A stretch of DNA of 56,000 bases from an uncultured Mycoplasmatota bacterium (lineage in GTDB: Bacteria > Bacillota_I > Bacilli_A > RF39 > UBA660): assembly GCA_947165285.1 (NCBI GenBank), contig CAMUZS010000005.1, forward strand, positions 1 to 56,000, written 5' to 3'. The notes beneath the pieces were generated by a model that saw nothing but the letters and a program-made list of their open reading frames with translations, searched no databases and was not told where the DNA came from. Each line of letters begins with the position of its first letter. The stretch's first letter is position 1. A program made the position numbers and the translations under genes. Shown piece by piece: positions 34,303-44,822 of the stretch.

Positions 34303-35001
34303 ATGAAAAAAGGAAAAAAGTTCGTGGAAGCTTCTAAAAAAGTAGATAGAAAAACAACTTATTCTAAAGAAGAAGCAATAAAATTAGTAAAAGAAACATC
34401 AATTACTAAATTTGATAGTACAGTTGAAGTTGCTTTTAATTTAAACTTAGATCCTAAAAAAGCTGATCAACAATTAAGAGGTTCTTTAGTACTTCCAAAT
34501 GGTACTGGAAAATCTAAAAAAATATTAGTTATTGCTAAAGGTGAACAAGCAGAAGCAGCCAAAAATGCTGGTGCTGATTATGTTGGTGATACTGATATGA
34601 TTGAAAAAATAGAAAAAGAAAATTTCTTTGACTATGATGTAATTGTTGCAACACCTGATATGATGCCAATTCTTGCACGTGTAGGTAAAGTTTTAGGACC
34701 TAAAGGATTAATGCCAAATCCAAAAACTGGAACTGTAACTGCTAATGTTGCTGCATCTATTGCTGATATCAAAAAAGGTATGGTTGAATATAAAACTGAT
34801 TCATTTGGTAATATTCATACTATTATTGGTAAAGTATCATTTGATGAGAAAAAATTACTTGAAAATTTAGTATATGTTTATAACACTATAGTAAAAACTA
34901 AACCAGCTTCAGTAAAAGGAAATTACATTCAAAATGTAGTAGTTTCTTCTACTATGGGACCTGGTATCAAATTAGATAAAAATTCATTTGACAATAATTA
35001 G
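34303..35001 (+). CDS. rplA: 50S ribosomal protein L1
   Basis: L1-stalk protein that controls exit of deacylated tRNA, and a translational repressor of its own operon. The 232-aa sequence has the family core: [60 protein letters not shown] and [23 protein letters not shown] precedes the start. The L1 leader upstream of rplK supports autoregulation. Confidence 0.97.
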   Translation: MKKGKKFVEASKKVDRKTTYSKEEAIKLVKETSITKFDSTVEVAFNLNLDPKKADQQLRGSLVLPNGTGKSKKILVIAKGEQAEAAKNAGADYVGDTDMIEKIEKENFFDYDVIVATPDMMPILARVGKVLGPKGLMPNPKTGTVTANVAASIADIKKGMVEYKTDSFGNIHTIIGKVSFDEKKLLENLVYVYNTIVKTKPASVKGNYIQNVVVSSTMGPGIKLDKNSFDNN

Positions 35002-35031
35002 AATTTTTATTATAATTAATCTTATTAAAAA

Positions 35032-35137
35032 AGTGATTAACCTTAAGACAGCAAGTGCAAAAGTAAATCTTGCCGAGGGAAAGTCTAATTTTACTTATGT
35101 AATTTTTAAGCTTTCCTAATATGTGAAAGCTTTTTTA
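35032..35137 (+). promoter_or_regulatory. L10 leader with attenuator
   Basis: The stretch CCTTAAGACAGCAAG (35041-35055) and CTTGCCGAGG (35069-35078) has the conserved form of the L10 leader, a site bound by the L10-L12 complex (GCAAG pairs with CTTGC across the intervening loop). An intrinsic terminator hairpin follows (AAGCTTTC 35108-35115 with GAAAGCTT 35125-35132 and a T run). This supports feedback by premature termination ahead of rplJ-rplL. Confidence 0.85.
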
Positions 35138-35143
35138 TATAAA

Positions 35144-35149
35144 TATAAT
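35144..35149 (+). promoter_or_regulatory. Possible internal promoter -10 box before rplJ
   Basis: TATAAT ends 16 bases before the rplJ ATG, just past the leader terminator. It has no TG extension, and any transcript from it would bypass the L10 leader. Confidence 0.3.
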
Positions 35150-35165
35150 GAAAGGAGATAAACTT

Positions 35166-35660
35166 ATGGCTTCAAAAAAGATTCTTGAATCAAAAGAAAC
35201 TATTGTAAATGAAATCCAAGATAAAATAAAAAATAGTGAATCTGTTATATTATTTACTTATCAAGGATTAACAGTTGCAGATATGTCTGAATTAAGAAAA
35301 AATCTAAAAAATATTCAAAGTGAAGTTAAAATTTATAAAAATACTCTAGTTAAAAGAGCATTAGATAATCTTAACATCAAAATGGAAGAATCGTTTTTAG
35401 AAGGTCCAAATGCAATTGTATTTGGTAGTGATTTACTTGAACCTATTAAAACAATTAGTAAATTTGTTAAAGATCATGAACAAGCTGAAATTAGAATAGG
35501 AATTATAAGTGGAGAAGTAGCTGATACTAATGAAATTAATAAATATGCTACTATACCATCAAGAGAAACATTACTTACTCAAATTGCTGCTGGTATGATG
35601 TCTTATGTAAGAGACTTGTCTATCGCATTAAATTTATATGCTGATAAAAAAGAAAATTAA
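35166..35660 (+). CDS. rplJ: 50S ribosomal protein L10
   Basis: Scaffold of the ribosomal stalk; its C-terminal helix binds L12 dimers. The start is ATG 35166 behind AAAGGAGATAAACTT; an ATG at 35148 lies upstream of that site. The 164-aa sequence has the family features KETIVNEIQDKI, YQGLTVADMSELRKNLK, VKIYKNTLVKRAL and EGPNAIVFG, and an alpha-helical end. It is followed by rplL, as usual. Confidence 0.96.
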   Translation: MASKKILESKETIVNEIQDKIKNSESVILFTYQGLTVADMSELRKNLKNIQSEVKIYKNTLVKRALDNLNIKMEESFLEGPNAIVFGSDLLEPIKTISKFVKDHEQAEIRIGIISGEVADTNEINKYATIPSRETLLTQIAAGMMSYVRDLSIALNLYADKKEN

Positions 35661-35687
35661 GTTTATTAAAGGAAAGGAAGAGATATT

Positions 35688-36059
35688 ATGGCTAAATTAA
35701 CAAAAGAAACATTTATCGAAAGTTTAAAAGAAATGACAATTCTTGAAGTAAAAGAATTAGTTGATGCAATGAAGGAAGAATTAGGAATAGATCCTAGTGC
35801 TGTTGCAGTTGCTGCTGCTCCTGCTGCAGGTGCTGCAGAAGGTGCTGCTGATGCTCCTAAAACAGTTGTATTAAAAGATGCTGGAGCTACAAAAATTGCT
35901 GTTATTAAATTATTAAAAGAAGCTACTGGTTTAGGATTAGTAGAAGCAAAAGCTTTAGCAGACAATGGTGGAAACATCAAAGAAAATGTTTCAGCTGAAG
36001 AAGCAGAAAAATTAAAAGCTGATTTTGAAGCAGCTGGTGCTACTATAGAATTAGTTTAA
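35688..36059 (+). CDS. rplL: 50S ribosomal protein L7/L12
   Basis: Multicopy stalk protein that recruits translation factors. The 123-aa sequence shows the N-terminal dimerisation helix pair ([24 protein letters not shown]), the Ala/Gly-rich hinge ([16 protein letters not shown]) and the C-terminal factor-binding domain ([35 protein letters not shown]). rpoB, its normal downstream neighbour, is absent; a terminator and a giant surface gene follow. Confidence 0.97.
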   Translation: MAKLTKETFIESLKEMTILEVKELVDAMKEELGIDPSAVAVAAAPAAGAAEGAADAPKTVVLKDAGATKIAVIKLLKEATGLGLVEAKALADNGGNIKENVSAEEAEKLKADFEAAGATIELV

Positions 36060-36066
36060 TATTTTT

Positions 36067-36095
36067 AAAAGATAGGTTATTCTATCTTTTTTTTT
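36067..36095 (+). terminator. Terminator after rplL
   Basis: AAAAGATAG (36067-36075) pairs with CTATCTTTT (36082-36090) with a 6-nt loop and a long T run. Confidence 0.85.
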
Positions 36096-36106
36096 GGCAT
36101 AAAAAA

Positions 36107-36115
36107 TGGTACAAT
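36107..36115 (+). promoter_or_regulatory. Extended -10 promoter for the 2893-aa surface protein
   Basis: TGgTACAAT lies 25 bases before ATG 36141. A TTGGCA at 36094 is too close to serve as a -35 box. Confidence 0.45.
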
Positions 36116-36140
36116 GAAAATAAGGATAAGGTGTATCATT

Positions 36141-39100
36141 ATGGATAGTAAATTTAAAAATTATAGATTAGTTGATACCATTAAAGTAAGTAGTTTAAAA
36201 GAAACAAAAATAAATTTATTGGATAAAGAAAAATTTGATTCATATATTTTATTAGATAGTGAAAAAAATAAAGTTGATATAAAAAAAGATAAAACTAAAA
36301 TAATATTTACTCCTACAAAAAAAGGAGAATACTACTTATATGGAAGAAACTATAAAAAAATGCTAATGTCATTAATTATAGGCTTACTAATAGTTGGTGT
36401 TTTTTCATATGCTACAACTGAAGATGGTGAAACAGCTATAATTAATTTATTAAAACTAGATACACCTACAAAAGCAGAAATAAAATCATCAAATATTAAT
36501 GATATGTGGGGAAAAGAAGCTATCATTAGTATTAATAAAGATAGTAAATCTTATAGTGGTATAGATTATTATGAATATTGTATTAGAGATGATAAGGATT
36601 TTGATAAATGCGAATGGAAAAGAACAAATTCTAAAAATGTTATAGTATCTAATAATGGTGAACATAATGTTGTTTTCAGGGGAGTTTCTAATAATGGAAA
36701 ACCAGGTAAAATATCTGATGTAATTGTAGTTAAAATTGATAATGAATCACCTGAATTAAGTTTTGAAATATCAGATAATAAATTAAAAATAAATGCAAAT
36801 GATAAATATAGTGGTTTACAAAGTTATTGGTATAAAATAGATGATGGTAAATATCAAAAAGCTGATAAAGAAATAGATTTAGATGAATTAAAAGACCATA
36901 AGGTTACTATTAAGGTAGTTGATAATGCAGGTAACAGTAGTGAAATTCAATTTGAACTTGATAAAGATGGTAATATAAAAACTAATACTAATCCTGATAC
37001 ACATGGAAAAGAATCTGATAATAAAAAGGGTTCTAGTGATAATAGCGAAAATAATGATTCAAAAAAAGAATCAGATAATAAAAAAGGTGAAAAATCAAGT
37101 ACAGATGATGATTCAAAAAAAGAAGAAGAAGATACTAATCCTGATAAAAAAATAATACCTGTTCCAAAAATTAACATGGATGATATTCCATCAAGTATCT
37201 TATATGGAAGTTCATATGAAATACCTTCAGAATTAGATTTTATGGGTGGAGAAGGAAATGCTACATGTTTAGTAGGTGATAGAGTAATAACTAATACTAA
37301 TCAACTTGAAGTTGGAAATAACCTTATTACATGTACAGCAAAAGGAAATAATGGTATAAGTACTACTGTTAATAAAAATGTTAATGTCTATCTAAATGAA
37401 GCAGCTGATGAAACATTTGATGGTTGGATTATATTAAATTTACATTATCCTGAAAAATCTACTAATTGGGAATGGAGACTTGGTGGTAATAATACTATAA
37501 GAACTGGTAAAGGAAATGATTCATGGCAAACATATACTGGTCCTATAAAAGTTAAATTAAGTGATGTTGATAATATATATTTAAGATATCAATTAAATGG
37601 TGAAACAATTATTCAAGCACCAGCAAATCAAGTATTACTTGATATTGAACCAGAAAATTTCACTATAAAAGAAAATGAAACTACAAGAGTTAAGATAGTA
37701 TATGATTCTAACGCTCAAACTAAACAATATCGAATTAATGCTGGATTATGGCAAGATTATAATGGTGAATTTGAAGTTGGACCAAATACTTTAATTGAAG
37801 CTAGAGTAATAAAATCTGAACCTTTTTATGATGAAGATGGAAATTATTTATATGATAAGAAAAAACAAAATAAAGATAGTGTTTTAATATCACAACTAGA
37901 TGAAGAAAAATCAATTGAAAGAGATACAACAGTTATAAAAGATAATACTATCTCATTAGATGATGGAAACACTATAACTTATAGCGATGAAGGTGAAGTA
38001 GTTAATATTGAAGGTAAAACTGATCAATTCATAAATGGAGCAACTCTTTCTCAAGATACAACAGGTATTGTTGAAAAAACAATATTAACAATTACTCCTG
38101 AATATGAAGCAAGTGAAATATATTACAGTATAAATGATGGACCATGGCAATTATATACAGAACCAGTTGAAATTGATGAAAATTGTGATGTTAAATCTTA
38201 TTATGTAAGAAAAGAAGATGGAAACCAATCAGAATATTCTTATATTAAAATTGACAATATTAAACCTAAGAATTTACCATACGTTAAAATAAATGTAATT
38301 CCTACAGATTATTTAGGTAAAGATGTAGAAAGTGCAACAGTATCTATTACAGGATCAGATTATACAAAATTAGAATATAGTTTTGATGGTGATTTATATA
38401 TTCCATATACTAATTCATTTACTGTTAATAAAACTACATATGTTTATGCCAGGGGTACTAATAACAATGGTGAAAATGTAGTATATACATATATTTCTAC
38501 AACTACAAAACCATCAAAAAAGAAAAATCTATCAGTATCTATAAGTTTAGAACCAGAAAAAGAAGAATCATTTGGTTTAGCTAATAAAACTATAGCTACA
38601 ATAGATTATGATCAAAATGCAACTAAAAAGTATTATAAGATTAATTTATATGGTGATTTATTAGAATATAATGGACCTATTACTATAACTGAAAATTCTA
38701 CAATTTATGCTTATGCATTGTCTGAAAATGGAAAAGGGTCTACTTCTAAAATAGTTGATTTCTTAGTAAACGGAATAGCTGAACCTATTATTAAGGTAGT
38801 TGATGATTCATCATTAATACAAAAACAAATAGAAATTACATATGATGATAAATCAATTAACAATACATATAAAATAAATAACAGTGATGAAATGACTTAT
38901 ACTGGATCATTTAATATATATGAGACAAGTAAAATAACAGCAACTAATACTGATGAACTAGGTAATACAAAATCTGTTACTAAAACAATATATATGTCTA
39001 ATTATCCTAGATATAGTGTTTTAGATCGAGGAGATTATTACATTGTAACTTTAAATTATCCTGCTAATGTTAATTCATCAAGTTGGGAATATAAATGGCA

Positions 39101-42100
39101 AGATGATGGAGATTGGACTCACTATGAAGATCATGGTATTTTACTTATTAAATCAACTGCTGCTTCAATGATTGGAGCCGATGGTGTAAGAATTAATGAA
39201 AATGGAAGAGAAATACATTATAAAAAAGATTATTATGTAGTAGATAAAGTAAATGATGAATTATTAGAGCACTTATATATGAGATGGGATAAAAATAAAC
39301 CAGATACTCCTACATTTAGCAAAAGTACTGATGATCCTGATAAGAGTGTAACTGTAGCTATTAATTATGATAATAATAGTACAGAAAAATACTACAAAAT
39401 TGTTAATAATAATAGTGATCAAAATTGGTTAGAATATAATGGACCTTTTGAATTAACTGAAAATTCTACTGTTTATGCATATAGTATTAATGATCTTAAA
39501 GTAGAAAGTGATCACGCATCATATACTGTTAAAAATATTGATAATGTACCTCCAACAGTAACTGGTAAATGGGATAGTAAAAAGAAAAAAAGATATGTTA
39601 ATGTTACAATTGTTGGAAGTGATAAAAACGGAATAGATAAAGTTGCTTATGCTAAAGGAAGTCATGATGAAAACTACTTTAAAGAAAATGAAATAGAATT
39701 CTTACCTAATTATTCTGAATTTACTGTTAATGAAAATGGAACATATACATTAGTTGCAGTTGATTCTGTTGGTAATTATGGATTAAAAGAAATTGAAATT
39801 ACAAATGTAGATTTAAATGCTCCAAATATTAATATTAAAAATCTTACTAAAGAATTATCTAGTGAGGTTTTAATAGAAATTGATTATGATGATGCAGTTG
39901 TAAAAAAATATAGTATAGGAAATAATACTTCATATCAAGATTACACTAAAAAATTTAAGGTAAGTGCTTTAGATTATAAAGATTTAAAGAATGAAGATGG
40001 ATCACTAACTATATATGCAAAAGGAATAGATGGTGCAGGAAATGAAAGTGAAGAAGTAAGCGAAGATATCTATAATTTAGATTTTGATATTCCTGCAACT
40101 CCAATTATTAATAAAGGTACTGGTTTATTAATATATTCAAAAAAAGGAGTATCATTAGACGATGGATTAACAATTGAATATGATGCTACAAGAGATGATT
40201 TAAAAAATGAAGTTAGTTATAATAATGGATTATCTTGGGAATACTATCAAGGATTTAAACATGTTAAAGAAGCATTATTAAAAGCAAGAAGTACAAAGAT
40301 ATCTACAGGATTAGTAGTGCAAACTTCAGAAATAATTGCTGAACCACAAGATTATTTAGGAATGGATGTCTTTGATAGGAATCAAACAACTGGTCAAGAT
40401 GTTGCACAAAATTCTAAAGTATCATTTTTAGTAGATGAAACCATATATGATAATGCATTAAGTGTATATCTAGATTCAAATCCACAATCTAATGCAACAT
40501 TAAAGATATATTCTAAAAATAATACTGAATTAGGAACTTATGTAATTAGTAGTGCAGAAACGGAAGTTGATATTCCTAATAATTCATATAAAGTAGAAAT
40601 AACTACTGGCGATAGTCCTATAAAGATTAATGAAATTGAAGTTATCCTTGGATATAGAAAGGTAAGAGGAGAAAGTATTCTTTCTATCTTACAAAATAAT
40701 GATTTAAAGACAGGTTATTACACTTTTGCGTTAGATTCTAACGAAAACTATAATGTTCATTTATATAATTATAAAAATAATTTAACAATTAGTGATAATA
40801 CTACATATGGAGATGCTACAGATTTAGCAACTGCTACATCTCAAGCTCAAAATATGGTTATTGTAAAAGTAAATGGAGATTTAACAATAAATCAAAATGT
40901 TACGGTAGGACCTGCTTATAATGAATATGGTGGACCAAAAGGGTTTACACTATTTGTAACTGGTAAATTAACAAATAATGGAACAATAGATAATTCACAT
41001 GGTGCATATGCACAAAACCAAGATGTATTCTTATGGAAAAATGCAAATAATAGTTTTGAAACTGTTCCGGGAGAAGGAGCAACTGGTGGAGAAAGTGTAT
41101 CAGGAAAAAGTAATGGTAATAAAGGAAATGATGGAACAGCAAGACAAACAGGTGGTGGAGGATCAGGAGATTCTTATAACTACTGGGGAAGTAATTCAAG
41201 AGCATCTGGTGCTGGAGGAAGAGGAACATCATATTCTGGTGGATCAGGTGGTGGAGGAACTTCTACTACTAAATCTGATAATGAATTAGGAACAGCAGGA
41301 TCATCAATTGGTGGTGAAGGAGGCCTTGGTGGTGCCGGAGAACAACACTATTCAATTGGTGGAGCTGGAAACCCAGGTGGTACTGGAGCATATAATAAAA
41401 AAGTTGGTGGAAATGATGCTTATAAAGGAGCAGATGGAACTGGTGGATTATTAATTATATATGCAAATGAATATCAAAATAATGGTTTATTAAAAGCAGC
41501 GGGAACAAAAAATGTAGTTCCAGTATCAAAACATAATATTAGTATAGGTGGATCATCAGGTGGAGGATCAATTAATATTTTCACAAATCAAAGTACAAAT
41601 ATTGAATCTACTTCAGTAAATATTAATGAAAAATATATATCTATGCTTGGAAATTACGATATTTCAGGTGGTGCTAAAAATGATCCGGCTGGCACTGAAG
41701 ATGGTAACAAGTATTATGGTGGTGCTGGAGGAGACGGAACAATTAATATTGGTGAAATAAGAAATGGAACATATTATGATTTAAAAGATGTTATTCAACA
41801 AGATTTAGATGAATATATTGCAAGTTTTACTAAAACTGGTGATAGTATAATTTCAATTTTAAAAGATAATACATTTGTTAATGGTGAAAAATATTATAAT
41901 TTTGTGGTAAATGGAACATCAAAGCAAACATATACAGCTCATGTATATAATTATGATAGTAATTTAACTTTAAGTTCAAATACAACATATGGAAATATAA
42001 ATGATATTTCTAAAATAATACCAGCAACTGCTACATCAGAAGAATATAGAGATTATGCACAAAATATGGTTATATTAAGAGTAGAAGGAAATCTAACAAT

Positions 42101-44822
42101 AAATTCAAATGTAACAGTAGGACCTTTTTATAATGAATTAGGTGGACCAAAAGGATTCTTAATATACGTAACTGGAAAATTAATAAACAATGGAACAATA
42201 GATAACTCACATGGTGCTTATGCTCAAAGCCAAGATGTATTCTTATGGAAGAATGCAAATAATAGTTTTGAATTAGTTCCAGGAGAAGGAGCAACTGGTG
42301 GAGAAAGTGTTTCAGGAAAAAGTAATGGTAATAAAGGAAATGATGGAACAGCAAGACAAACAGGTGGTGGAGGATCAGGAGATTCTTATAACTACTGGTC
42401 AGATTCTAAACTATCAGGAGCCGGAGGAAGAGGAACATCATATTCTGGTGGAACCGGTGGTGGACCAACAGCCTCAAAAGTAGAATCACAAAGAGGAACT
42501 AATGGATCTAGTGAAGGTGGCGAAGGTGGCCTTGGTGGAGCTGGAGAATCACACTATGCAATTGGTGGAGCTGGAAATCCAGGTGGTACTGGAGCATATA
42601 ATCAAAAAGTTGGTGGAAACGAAGCCTATAAGGGATCAGATGGAACTGGTGGATTATTAATTATATATGCAAATGAATATCAAAATAATGGTTTATTAAA
42701 AGCAGCGGGAACAAAAAATGTAGTTCCAGTATCAAAACATAATATTAGTATAGGTGGATCATCAGGTGGAGGATCAATTAATATTTTCACAAATCAAAGT
42801 ACAAATATTGAATCTACTTCAGTAAATATTAATGAAAAATATGTATCTATGCTTGGTAATATTGATGTATCTGGTGGAGAAAAAAATGATGCAAATGGAA
42901 CAACAAATGGTCATAAATACTATGGTGGAGCTGGAGGAGACGGAACAGTAAATATTGGTGAAATAAGAAATGGAACATATTATGATTTGAAAACAGTTAT
43001 TCAACAAGATTTAGATTCCTATATTGCAAGTTTTACCAAAACAGGTGATAGTATAATTTCAATTTTAAAAGATAATACATTTAAAAATGGAGAAGGTTAC
43101 TATAATTTTGTAGTAAATGGAACATCAAAGCAAACATATACAGCACATGTATATAATTACAATAGTAATTTAACATTAAGTTCAAATACAACATACGGAG
43201 ATATAAATGATATTTCTAAAATAATACCAGCAACAGCTACATCTGGAGAATATAGAGATTACGCACAAAATATGGTTGTAGTAAAAGTAAATGGAAATTT
43301 AACAATAAATTCAAATGTAACAGTAGGACCATTTTATAATGAATTAGGTGGACCAAAAGGATTCTTAATTTACGTAACTGGAAAACTAATAAATAACGGA
43401 ACAATAGATAACTCACATGGTGCTTATGCTAAAAATCAAGATGTATTCTTATGGAAAAATGCAAATGGTACTTTTGAAACAGTATCTGGTCAAGGAGCAC
43501 TTGGTGGAGAAGGTGTAACTGGAAAGAGTAATGGTAATAAAGGAAATGATGGAACAGCAAGACAAACTGGTGGTGGAGGATCAGGAGATGGATATAACTA
43601 TTGGGATAAAGTAAAACTATCAGGAGCCGGAGGAAGAGGAACATCATATTCTGGTGGAACCGGTGGTGGACCAACAGCCTCAAAAGTAGAATCACAAAGG
43701 GGAACTGATGGATCTAGCGAAGGAGGCGAAGGTGGCCTTGGTGGAGCCGGAGAATCACACTATGCAATTGGTGGAACTGGAAACCCAGGTGGTACTGGAG
43801 CATATAATAAAAAAGTTGGTGGAAACGATGCTTATAAAGGATCAGATGGAACTGGTGGATTGTTAATCATATATGCAAATGAATATCAAAATAGTGGTTT
43901 ATTAAAAGCAGCCGGAACTAAAAATGTTAATCCAACTACAAAATCTTATGTAGGTATTGGTGGATCATCAGGTGGAGGATCAATTAATGTCTTTACAAAT
44001 CAAAATACTAATATAACTTCAACTTCAGTAAACATAGATAGTAAATATGATAGCATTTTAGGTAATACTGATGTATCTGGTGGAGAAAAAAATGATGCTA
44101 ATGGTACATCAAATGGTCATAAATACTATGGTGGAGCTGGAGGAAACGGAACAATAAATATTGGTGAAATAAGAAATGGAACATATTATGATTTGAAAAC
44201 AATAATCCAACAAGATATTACTTCATTTACTAATGGAACTAATAATTCGACTAATTCATTATTAAGTTCACCAAAATCAATAAGATCAACAGCACCAGTT
44301 AATACTGAGATAATGCAAACTGTTGATAATCCAGAAATCATATTTAAGGATAATCAAATAAGTATAAATTATCCAAAAGGTGTTTATGTCAATGAATATA
44401 GTTTAGACTTTGGTGAAACATGGATTAATTATACAGAACCTATTGAAGTAAATAATAGTACAATAATATTTACAAGAGTTACAGAAAATGATAATGTAGT
44501 TGCAGCAAGTTCTTATATTATTGAAAAAGAAGTTGATGAAGATAATATAAAATTTGAAGTATTAATTCCTGAAGAAGTACAAGAAGGAGAAAAAGTAGAA
44601 TATACATTTGGAACAGATTATGTTGGGGGAGATATCACTTGCTTAATTGACGATAAATATGAAGAAACAACTCCTTTAAAAGAAGGAAAACATGTTGTAA
44701 AATGTAATTTGAAAACAAAAACAGGTAAAATTATTACTAGTGAAAAAGAATTTATGGTAGTTAAATCACAAGAAGTAACACCGTCAAGTTCTGAAGAAGA
44801 AGGTGAAAAAAATGAAGATTAA
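36141..44822 (+). CDS. Giant repeat-containing surface protein (2893 aa)
   Basis: ATG 36141 follows AAGGTGT. Residues 1-72 are polar, then one TM helix (about 74-90) exposes the rest outside. Order of parts: Cys-paired Ig-like module (YYEYCIRDDKDFDKCEW); Ser/Lys/Asp linker; HYR-like module (GGEGNATCLVGDR ... NLITCTAKG); a series of chitobiase-like units with a Y-x-I/L-N-x-W-x-x-Y-x-x-P pattern (IYYSINDGPWQLYTEPVEI, LEYSFDGDLYIPYTNSF, KYYKIVNNNSDQNWLEYNGPF); three 390-402-residue Gly-rich repeats; one more chitobiase-like unit (NEYSLDFGETWINYTEPIEV); and a second HYR-like module before the end. No sortase motif. The TM helix near the N terminus anchors it. Adhesion or matrix function is inference. 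Confidence 0.88.
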   Translation: MDSKFKNYRLVDTIKVSSLKETKINLLDKEKFDSYILLDSEKNKVDIKKDKTKIIFTPTKKGEYYLYGRNYKKMLMSLIIGLLIVGVFSYATTEDGETAIINLLKLDTPTKAEIKSSNINDMWGKEAIISINKDSKSYSGIDYYEYCIRDDKDFDKCEWKRTNSKNVIVSNNGEHNVVFRGVSNNGKPGKISDVIVVKIDNESPELSFEISDNKLKINANDKYSGLQSYWYKIDDGKYQKADKEIDLDELKDHKVTIKVVDNAGNSSEIQFELDKDGNIKTNTNPDTHGKESDNKKGSSDNSENNDSKKESDNKKGEKSSTDDDSKKEEEDTNPDKKIIPVPKINMDDIPSSILYGSSYEIPSELDFMGGEGNATCLVGDRVITNTNQLEVGNNLITCTAKGNNGISTTVNKNVNVYLNEAADETFDGWIILNLHYPEKSTNWEWRLGGNNTIRTGKGNDSWQTYTGPIKVKLSDVDNIYLRYQLNGETIIQAPANQVLLDIEPENFTIKENETTRVKIVYDSNAQTKQYRINAGLWQDYNGEFEVGPNTLIEARVIKSEPFYDEDGNYLYDKKKQNKDSVLISQLDEEKSIERDTTVIKDNTISLDDGNTITYSDEGEVVNIEGKTDQFINGATLSQDTTGIVEKTILTITPEYEASEIYYSINDGPWQLYTEPVEIDENCDVKSYYVRKEDGNQSEYSYIKIDNIKPKNLPYVKINVIPTDYLGKDVESATVSITGSDYTKLEYSFDGDLYIPYTNSFTVNKTTYVYARGTNNNGENVVYTYISTTTKPSKKKNLSVSISLEPEKEESFGLANKTIATIDYDQNATKKYYKINLYGDLLEYNGPITITENSTIYAYALSENGKGSTSKIVDFLVNGIAEPIIKVVDDSSLIQKQIEITYDDKSINNTYKINNSDEMTYTGSFNIYETSKITATNTDELGNTKSVTKTIYMSNYPRYSVLDRGDYYIVTLNYPANVNSSSWEYKWQDDGDWTHYEDHGILLIKSTAASMIGADGVRINENGREIHYKKDYYVVDKVNDELLEHLYMRWDKNKPDTPTFSKSTDDPDKSVTVAINYDNNSTEKYYKIVNNNSDQNWLEYNGPFELTENSTVYAYSINDLKVESDHASYTVKNIDNVPPTVTGKWDSKKKKRYVNVTIVGSDKNGIDKVAYAKGSHDENYFKENEIEFLPNYSEFTVNENGTYTLVAVDSVGNYGLKEIEITNVDLNAPNINIKNLTKELSSEVLIEIDYDDAVVKKYSIGNNTSYQDYTKKFKVSALDYKDLKNEDGSLTIYAKGIDGAGNESEEVSEDIYNLDFDIPATPIINKGTGLLIYSKKGVSLDDGLTIEYDATRDDLKNEVSYNNGLSWEYYQGFKHVKEALLKARSTKISTGLVVQTSEIIAEPQDYLGMDVFDRNQTTGQDVAQNSKVSFLVDETIYDNALSVYLDSNPQSNATLKIYSKNNTELGTYVISSAETEVDIPNNSYKVEITTGDSPIKINEIEVILGYRKVRGESILSILQNNDLKTGYYTFALDSNENYNVHLYNYKNNLTISDNTTYGDATDLATATSQAQNMVIVKVNGDLTINQNVTVGPAYNEYGGPKGFTLFVTGKLTNNGTIDNSHGAYAQNQDVFLWKNANNSFETVPGEGATGGESVSGKSNGNKGNDGTARQTGGGGSGDSYNYWGSNSRASGAGGRGTSYSGGSGGGGTSTTKSDNELGTAGSSIGGEGGLGGAGEQHYSIGGAGNPGGTGAYNKKVGGNDAYKGADGTGGLLIIYANEYQNNGLLKAAGTKNVVPVSKHNISIGGSSGGGSINIFTNQSTNIESTSVNINEKYISMLGNYDISGGAKNDPAGTEDGNKYYGGAGGDGTINIGEIRNGTYYDLKDVIQQDLDEYIASFTKTGDSIISILKDNTFVNGEKYYNFVVNGTSKQTYTAHVYNYDSNLTLSSNTTYGNINDISKIIPATATSEEYRDYAQNMVILRVEGNLTINSNVTVGPFYNELGGPKGFLIYVTGKLINNGTIDNSHGAYAQSQDVFLWKNANNSFELVPGEGATGGESVSGKSNGNKGNDGTARQTGGGGSGDSYNYWSDSKLSGAGGRGTSYSGGTGGGPTASKVESQRGTNGSSEGGEGGLGGAGESHYAIGGAGNPGGTGAYNQKVGGNEAYKGSDGTGGLLIIYANEYQNNGLLKAAGTKNVVPVSKHNISIGGSSGGGSINIFTNQSTNIESTSVNINEKYVSMLGNIDVSGGEKNDANGTTNGHKYYGGAGGDGTVNIGEIRNGTYYDLKTVIQQDLDSYIASFTKTGDSIISILKDNTFKNGEGYYNFVVNGTSKQTYTAHVYNYNSNLTLSSNTTYGDINDISKIIPATATSGEYRDYAQNMVVVKVNGNLTINSNVTVGPFYNELGGPKGFLIYVTGKLINNGTIDNSHGAYAKNQDVFLWKNANGTFETVSGQGALGGEGVTGKSNGNKGNDGTARQTGGGGSGDGYNYWDKVKLSGAGGRGTSYSGGTGGGPTASKVESQRGTDGSSEGGEGGLGGAGESHYAIGGTGNPGGTGAYNKKVGGNDAYKGSDGTGGLLIIYANEYQNSGLLKAAGTKNVNPTTKSYVGIGGSSGGGSINVFTNQNTNITSTSVNIDSKYDSILGNTDVSGGEKNDANGTSNGHKYYGGAGGNGTINIGEIRNGTYYDLKTIIQQDITSFTNGTNNSTNSLLSSPKSIRSTAPVNTEIMQTVDNPEIIFKDNQISINYPKGVYVNEYSLDFGETWINYTEPIEVNNSTIIFTRVTENDNVVAASSYIIEKEVDEDNIKFEVLIPEEVQEGEKVEYTFGTDYVGGDITCLIDDKYEETTPLKEGKHVVKCNLKTKTGKIITSEKEFMVVKSQEVTPSSSEEEGEKNED
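40668..41837 (+). repeat. Internal repeat copy 1 of the giant surface gene
   Basis: 1170 bp encoding ESILSILQNN ... NNGTIDNSHGAYA ... GGLGGAGE ... GGLLIIYANEYQNNGLL ... NIGEIRNGTYYDL. This is the shortest copy; it lacks the 12-residue insert (IIPATATSEEYR type) of the other two. Bases 41431-41636 are identical to 42637-42842 in copy 2. Confidence 0.9.
41838..43043 (+). repeat. Internal repeat copy 2 of the giant surface gene
   Basis: 1206 bp (402 codons) starting GGTGATAGTATAATTTC. It is nearly identical to copy 3 in its first third and middle, and to copy 1 in its last third. Confidence 0.9.
43044..44215 (+). repeat. Internal repeat copy 3 of the giant surface gene
   Basis: Begins with the same 17 bases as copy 2 and keeps the insert. 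The last third diverges (NVNPTTKSYVGIGG) from copies 1 and 2, while the Gly-rich middle matches copy 2. Confidence 0.88.

Noticed and set aside
40945-43695. Several minus- and plus-strand open frames inside the giant surface gene
   Set aside because: They are out-of-frame readings of the Gly-rich repeats, recur with each repeat copy and encode low-complexity sequence.
40668-44215. CRISPR-like or transposon repeats
   Set aside because: The repeats are 1.2 kb, in frame, contiguous and part of one protein; there are no short spaced repeats, terminal inverted repeats or transposase.
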